Origin: Limnochordia bacterium
GTDB lineage: Bacteria; Bacillota; Limnochordia; DUMW01
Direction of reading: 5' to 3'
DNA: 64,000 bases
Assembly: GCA_023230925.1 (NCBI GenBank)
Contig: JALNWK010000004.1
Span: forward strand, 1 to 64,000
The translations under genes were made by a program, and so were the position numbers. Position 1 is the first letter of the stretch. Each line of letters begins with the position of its first letter. The notes beneath the pieces were generated by a model. The model saw nothing but the letters and a program-made list of their open reading frames with translations. It did no database searches and was not told where the DNA came from. This document shows, piece by piece, positions 59,998 to 64,000 of this stretch.

Positions 59998-60852
59998 CTA
60001 ATCGTTGAGCTCAACTACAATCTCCATGGTTTTATCCAAGCCTCGGGTAGCACTGCGAAACTCAGATAAATACAAAGACACTCCACCATAACCTGCGACT
60101 TTCTTTTTTTCCGCGATAACACTGAGCATATTCCTACCGAATCCTTTGATGGCCCGAGTCTGGTCGTAGATAATGCAATCCTCGCCCTCAAGCCCCAAGT
60201 ACGCCGCATATACCTCGGTCATCTCCACCACATCAAGATCGGCTGGCATGGTTCCAGCTTGGTATAGAAAAACATCGGCTCTCCATATTTCACCCGTTAC
60301 AGCGTTAAGCGTCAGCCGTGCACCCATTTTCGTATTGTCAAAGGTCACCACCCAGTAACTATACTCAGGTGGTAGTTCCATGCCTATCCTTACCTGCATA
60401 CTGGACTGATTCTCCATCATCGCTGGCCGATTCTCCCATAAAGATGCATTAATGCGACTGAAATCATCCTCTAACAGCTCGGATGAAACGATTCCCTGTG
60501 CAGCAAAATGTGACAATCCAACTCGTGCCATAGTCACAGCTTGCTCTATATTAAGCTGACCCTCAACCGGTTCATGTGGCCGTGCATAGCTTGCAGGAGC
60601 ATTCCAATTCTCCAAGATCTTGACCATTAGTCTCTCCTCAAGCTTCACCGCATCCAGATTCTGATCTGAATTCCTGTCATCTTGCGGTCCTCTCCGAGTC
60701 CATGAGACCTCTGGAACAGAAATACTCCCTGTCCGAGCAAACAGCGCGGCTTCCTGTCTGTCAAGTAAGGCGTTTGTTAGGAGCCACGCGCAAACAACAA
60801 TCACTAGTGAAGACAGAACTCCTACAGCTGTACGCCTGCGTCGTTTATTCAT
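59998..60852 (-). CDS. Membrane-anchored protein of two-component operon (unknown)
   Basis: A 284-residue protein; ATG at 60852 has GAGGAG ten bases upstream and overlaps the kinase stop by eight bases. A Lys/Arg N terminus and one membrane segment (VLSSLVIVVCAWLLTNALL) put the rest outside the cell. The extracellular part has PepSY-like strand patterns (YSYWVVTFDNTKMGARLTLNAVTGEIWRADVFLY-type core, quoted only by its strands YSYWVVTF and LTLNAVTGEIW). Likely a sensor accessory or regulator of the kinase. I cannot assign a named family with confidence. Confidence 0.75.
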   Translation of the reverse strand: MNKRRRRTAVGVLSSLVIVVCAWLLTNALLDRQEAALFARTGSISVPEVSWTRRGPQDDRNSDQNLDAVKLEERLMVKILENWNAPASYARPHEPVEGQLNIEQAVTMARVGLSHFAAQGIVSSELLEDDFSRINASLWENRPAMMENQSSMQVRIGMELPPEYSYWVVTFDNTKMGARLTLNAVTGEIWRADVFLYQAGTMPADLDVVEMTEVYAAYLGLEGEDCIIYDQTRAIKGFGRNMLSVIAEKKKVAGYGGVSLYLSEFRSATRGLDKTMEIVVELND

Positions 60853-62221
60853 AGGTCTTACACTCCTCACAAAACAGATTCAGCTCAACCAAGGTACCTT
60901 TATGCTCCTCACTGGTAAACTTGAGGGTTGCCCCATGTATCTCGGCAATTCTAGATACCAAAGCAAGCCCCAATCCCACACCGTGTTGCTTACGGGAACG
61001 GGATTTATCCACCATATAGAACGCTTCGGTGATCCGCTCTATTTCACACAAGGGGATCCCGCGTCCATTATCTGCAACTCCAATGCAATACCGTCTGCCG
61101 TACCGTTTGCCAGAGACTGTGATCTTCGTACTGCCCGCCTTAATGGAGTTGTCAATGAGGTTCAGGATACATGTCTTAAATAAATCATAGTCAACCTTGA
61201 TATAAGCGGGATCTGTGTCTAATTGCAGTTCTACTGCCTTTTCTGTAACCAAGGGCAGTAGAGATTCAACAATGTTTTGTAGTACTTCATCAGCACGCAT
61301 CTCCTCCAGGATAAAATCCTGGCGCTCCAGCACGATCAGATCCATGAGTTTTGATGACAGGGCTGCCAGACGTAAGCCCTCATCAATAATGTAGCTAGCG
61401 GCGTTTTTTATATCCTGTCCTGAAAGGCTCTTTTGATAGATCATATCTGCATATCCAATGATCGAGGTAAGGGGCGTCTTCAGTTCATGAGCAAAATTGG
61501 CAACAAAGTCCTCCTTCTGTCGCGCGCTAGTGGACAGCTCATCGATCTTCTCCTCTATAGCATCTGCCATTGAGTTGAAGCTGCTGGAGAGATCACCCAT
61601 TTCGTCGTCACTAGAAACACAGATCCGTTTATCATACTGACCACCGGCTATTTCCATGGATACCTGGGTCAACCTGTTGATCGGCCGACTAAGCAATGCG
61701 GCCAAGACAAATACCAACAGCAGACTGATACCTAGTGTAAGAAAGTATACTCGTCCAAAACTTTGTACCATTGCCTTCTTTTGATTGCTGAGCGAACTTA
61801 TGTCCGAAGCAACCAATAAATAGAACGTTTTGCCACTTTGAACAACCCTTCCCCAGACCATGATATGTGGCTTTGACGCGGTCTTCTCGATGCGATATGC
61901 CACCGTATTGTCAGATACCATGTAGCGCGGTTCAAACTGGATCTCAAAGGAAAGATTCGAGAAAACAAGGGATCTATCTTCGGCAAAGAGAGCCATCTGA
62001 CTACCGTAATCAAGGCGAAGCACTTCTTGAAAGTTCTCAGGATTTGTGATAACGGCGGCCTGTACGGCAAACTTGCTATATTGGTACTCATCTAGCGCCC
62101 GTTCCGTTTCCCGTTGGATTGCGTTCCTGTAAGAAGAACTAATCAAAAGATAACCAGAAAGGGATAGTGCAAGGCCCACTATCACTGTGGCACAGATGGA
62201 TAGTTTCGCAAACAGCCGCAC
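60845..62221 (-). CDS. Sensor histidine kinase
   Basis: A 458-residue kinase. The GTG at 62221 is chosen (GGAGG seven bases upstream, two bases after the response regulator stop) rather than an earlier start inside that gene. Two membrane segments (about 5-28 and 150-172) flank an extracellular sensor. HAMP follows (about 175-230), then the DHp His in FVANFAHELKTPLTSI and the ATPase domain with NLIDNSIKAG, GVADNGRGI and GVGLGLALVSRI. It is the partner of the OmpR-type regulator at 62224. Confidence 0.95.
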   Translation of the reverse strand: MRLFAKLSICATVIVGLALSLSGYLLISSSYRNAIQRETERALDEYQYSKFAVQAAVITNPENFQEVLRLDYGSQMALFAEDRSLVFSNLSFEIQFEPRYMVSDNTVAYRIEKTASKPHIMVWGRVVQSGKTFYLLVASDISSLSNQKKAMVQSFGRVYFLTLGISLLLVFVLAALLSRPINRLTQVSMEIAGGQYDKRICVSSDDEMGDLSSSFNSMADAIEEKIDELSTSARQKEDFVANFAHELKTPLTSIIGYADMIYQKSLSGQDIKNAASYIIDEGLRLAALSSKLMDLIVLERQDFILEEMRADEVLQNIVESLLPLVTEKAVELQLDTDPAYIKVDYDLFKTCILNLIDNSIKAGSTKITVSGKRYGRRYCIGVADNGRGIPLCEIERITEAFYMVDKSRSRKQHGVGLGLALVSRIAEIHGATLKFTSEEHKGTLVELNLFCEECKTYE

Positions 62222-62223
62222 GC

Positions 62224-62877
62224 CTACCCCTCCAATCGGTAACCAATACGGAAAACTGTCTTGATGCGATCCTCCCAACCAAGTTTCTTTCTTAACCGTT
62301 GGATATGAGAGTCCAGGGTTCTCGTCTCGCCAGAGAACTCTTCCCCCCAAACCCTTTCGTAAAGATGGGCACGGTATAGCGCCACATTCTTGTTACGCAC
62401 AAGCTCAACAAGCAAATCAAACTCCTTAACAGTCAAGTCGATAGCTTGTCCTTCCTTTGTTACTTGTCGGGAATCAAGATTAATATCAACATCATGGAAA
62501 GATAACTGCTTGTCGGTCCTACCGTATCGACGTAAAACTGCTTGTACCCGAGCAGACAGTTCACCAATCTGAAATGGCTTTACGATATAGTCGTCGGCAC
62601 CAAGTTTGAGTCCTGTTATTCGCTCGTTCACCGCACCCTTTGCGGTAATGAAGATTACTGGTACTCCCAGGGGCTTGATGTATTCAAGCAACTCATACCC
62701 GTCAATCTCCGGCAACATGATGTCAAGCAAGATAAGATCGAAGTTCTCTTTCTCAACAAGGTCTGCGCCCTGCCTCCCATCATAGGCACAGGTACAGCAA
62801 TAGCCCTCATCACTTAGGTTAATGTATATCAAATTGGCGATGGCCTCTTCATCCTCCACGATCAGTATATTGCTCAC
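62224..62877 (-). CDS. OmpR family response regulator
   Basis: A 217-residue response regulator: receiver domain with acidic pocket VEDEE and phospho-acceptor Asp in LILLDIMLPEIDGYEL (about residue 52), switch ITAKG and Lys in DDYIVKPF, then a winged-helix domain ending TLDSHIQRLRKKLGWE and FRIGYRLEG. GTG start with GGAGG seven bases upstream. Its promoter has phased direct repeats (62900-62939), so it probably binds there and controls its own operon. Confidence 0.96.
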   Translation of the reverse strand: MSNILIVEDEEAIANLIYINLSDEGYCCTCAYDGRQGADLVEKENFDLILLDIMLPEIDGYELLEYIKPLGVPVIFITAKGAVNERITGLKLGADDYIVKPFQIGELSARVQAVLRRYGRTDKQLSFHDVDINLDSRQVTKEGQAIDLTVKEFDLLVELVRNKNVALYRAHLYERVWGEEFSGETRTLDSHIQRLRKKLGWEDRIKTVFRIGYRLEG

Positions 62878-63279
62878 ATCTACCCCTCCTTTGCTACTAT
62901 GTGTCCACTATATCACAGGGATGTGTCCTATTTGTGTCGTAGGTCCGACTGATGTTGGATCCCACATCCATCATGCTTAGCAAGCTGCAGGAACATTTGA
63001 TAGTCCATAGGGCATTCCCCTTTCTCCCATCCTCCGCAAGTACTTGCTCACGTTAAGCGATCATGCCTACCGATGAGCCTCCAAACATCCGTCGATAATT
63101 GATGCCAAGACCAAGCCTCCACTCTATTGACCACAAGGTGCATCTGCGCCATACTATGATTAACTTACACCAAACTTGGCGTACCTAGGTGTAATCCTTG
63201 CGTACTTCCTGGTAACACCTACTTATCTACAGGGGGGCAGTAATTCACAGGAAATACTACCATAGGGGAGACGTGAAAG
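62878..63279. other. Divergent intergenic region
   Basis: About 400 bases. The left end contains the regulator promoter and phased repeats. Near the right, TTACACC (63165-63171) and GGTGTAA (63188-63194) form a 7-base inverted repeat with another ACACCT further on, a possible operator for the Rpn-type gene. No gene is visible in between. Confidence 0.45.
62900..62939 (-). promoter_or_regulatory. Phased TGTGTCC direct repeats at response regulator promoter
   Basis: TGTGTCC at 62900 and 62922 and TGTGTCG at 62933 start 22 and 11 bases apart, i.e. two and one helical turns. On the minus strand an extended -10 (TGATATAGT, 62915-62907) lies between them, with the outer two repeats in the -35 zone. 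This is the layout of OmpR/PhoB-type binding and activation. Confidence 0.6.
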
Positions 63280-63978
63280 ATGATAGAAGAAAACGCGAGA
63301 CAAGATCAGCTCTTCAGGCAGCTATTGATAACCTACTTTGCCGAGTTCACAGAGTTGTTCTTCCCGGATGCGGCGCCACATATGGATCGCAGTAACTATG
63401 AGCCTATAGAGCTTGTACCCCCGAAGGGCTCAAAGAGTGTGTGAGGCGGTGGGAAACACGCTTTTGACATACTTCTTAAGGCACGGATAGGCGGTGAACC
63501 AGTGTCCGTATTGGTTGTGGTGGAGCCCCAAGGTTCAAGTGACATCGAGGTCAACGAACTGATGTTTTTGTATTTTACCGAGGTCTACATCGCCTTAAAA
63601 TGCAAAGTTTTCCCCATCGCTATCTTCCTAAAGCGGCGAGAAGAAGAACCGGGTACCTTTGTAAAAACCCTACCCTTTTTAGACTTTAACATCTATGAGT
63701 TTCACTATAAGCAACTTTACTTGGGAAATCTATCATGGAAGGACTACATAAATAGCAGCAGCCCAATAGGGGCTGCCCTGATGAGTAAGATGGATTCTAC
63801 AGAGGAGGAGAAAGTCCAGGTTAAGATCGAGTTTACCCGCATGGTCTCAAGTATGCAGCTTGATCCAGCACGTAGGTCTTTGCTCATCGAGTTCTTTGAA
63901 ACCCACGTTTGGCTCAATGCACCACAGACTAGAGAATACGAGGAGCAGATAGCTATACTTAATCTCAATAGGCTATAG
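63280..63978 (+). pseudogene. Rpn/PD-(D/E)XK family nuclease gene with in-frame TGA
   Basis: ATG at 63280 (GGGGAGACGTG upstream) opens 54 codons (DQLFRQLLITYFAEFTELFFP is typical of Rpn-type proteins), then TGA at 63442-63444. The same frame continues 177 codons to the stop at 63978: KHAFDILLKARIGGEPVSVL, then VVVEPQGSSDIEVNELMFLYF with the E-x-Q core of the PD-(D/E)XK fold. Both halves belong to one gene of about 232 codons. Rpn proteins are recombination-promoting, transposon-related nucleases or toxin-like. The TGA probably inactivates this one; it lies near the window end. Confidence 0.7.
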
Positions 63979-64000
63979 ACTGAACCGAGTACGATTTAGC

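Noticed and set aside
60846..62350. Longer histidine kinase starting inside the response regulator gene
   Set aside because: The GTG at 62221 has GGAGG at seven bases and begins directly before the first membrane segment.

Overview
The window looks like chromosomal DNA of a saccharolytic, Gram-positive-type anaerobe of the Bacillota. This is an inference from strong AGGAGG-type ribosome binding sites, frequent GTG and TTG starts, secreted carbohydrate enzymes with classical signal peptides, a VanY-type carboxypeptidase with an OmpR/histidine-kinase pair, YqxD/DUF188, and LacI and AraC regulators. No rRNA, tRNA or CRISPR array was recognised, so a closer taxonomic call is not supported.

Positions 86-31000 are almost entirely minus-strand polysaccharide-use genes. 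Cluster A (9885 down to 86) has a sugar-binding lipoprotein or secreted protein, a cytoplasmic GH5-like enzyme, two multidomain GH43 proteins sharing a C-terminal module, and a GH16 enzyme. A LacI regulator (11958-12917) and a SIMPL protein lie upstream. Cluster B (21886 down to 14373) has a binding protein, a 1397-residue secreted protein with three copies of one module, a GH43/GH32-like propeller and a GH172 (DUF2961) protein, with a LacI regulator just upstream (22038-23045). Cluster C (30858 down to 23584) has a nucleoside hydrolase, a binding protein, a DUF4832-like candidate glycosidase and an unclassified barrel enzyme. It is read divergently from a regulator in which a nucleoside-hydrolase domain is fused to a cupin and an AraC DNA-binding domain.

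Positions 32700-40300 are housekeeping sugar metabolism and small proteins: GrpB family, a cyclase, zwf, gnd, galK, a sugar nucleotidyltransferase, YqxD family and a zinc-ribbon protein. An IS1634-type insertion sequence follows (about 40566-42579). Next comes a Cys-rich secreted protein gene broken by an in-frame TAG, then a three-gene ABC-2 exporter whose first permease is fused to an M1-peptidase-like domain without the zinc motif.

Positions 48700-58550 hold a Gfo/Idh/MocA oxidoreductase, a URO-D family protein and Cluster D. Cluster D repeats the plan of Cluster C: a second nucleoside-hydrolase/AraC fusion (plus strand) is divergent from a GH39-like enzyme, a nucleoside hydrolase, a binding protein and a small secreted binding module. 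The two fusion genes also share a 38-base promoter block. The right end (58547-62877) is a GNAT gene and a response regulator / histidine kinase / unknown / VanY operon, followed by a broken Rpn-family nuclease gene.

The most novel element is the paired system of fused nucleoside-hydrolase/AraC sensors, each facing its own nucleoside hydrolase and glycan-uptake genes. The fused sensor and the partner enzyme carry the same His-to-Tyr state at a catalytic position in each locus. A second point is that four ABC sugar-binding proteins occur without any import permease or ATPase in the window.
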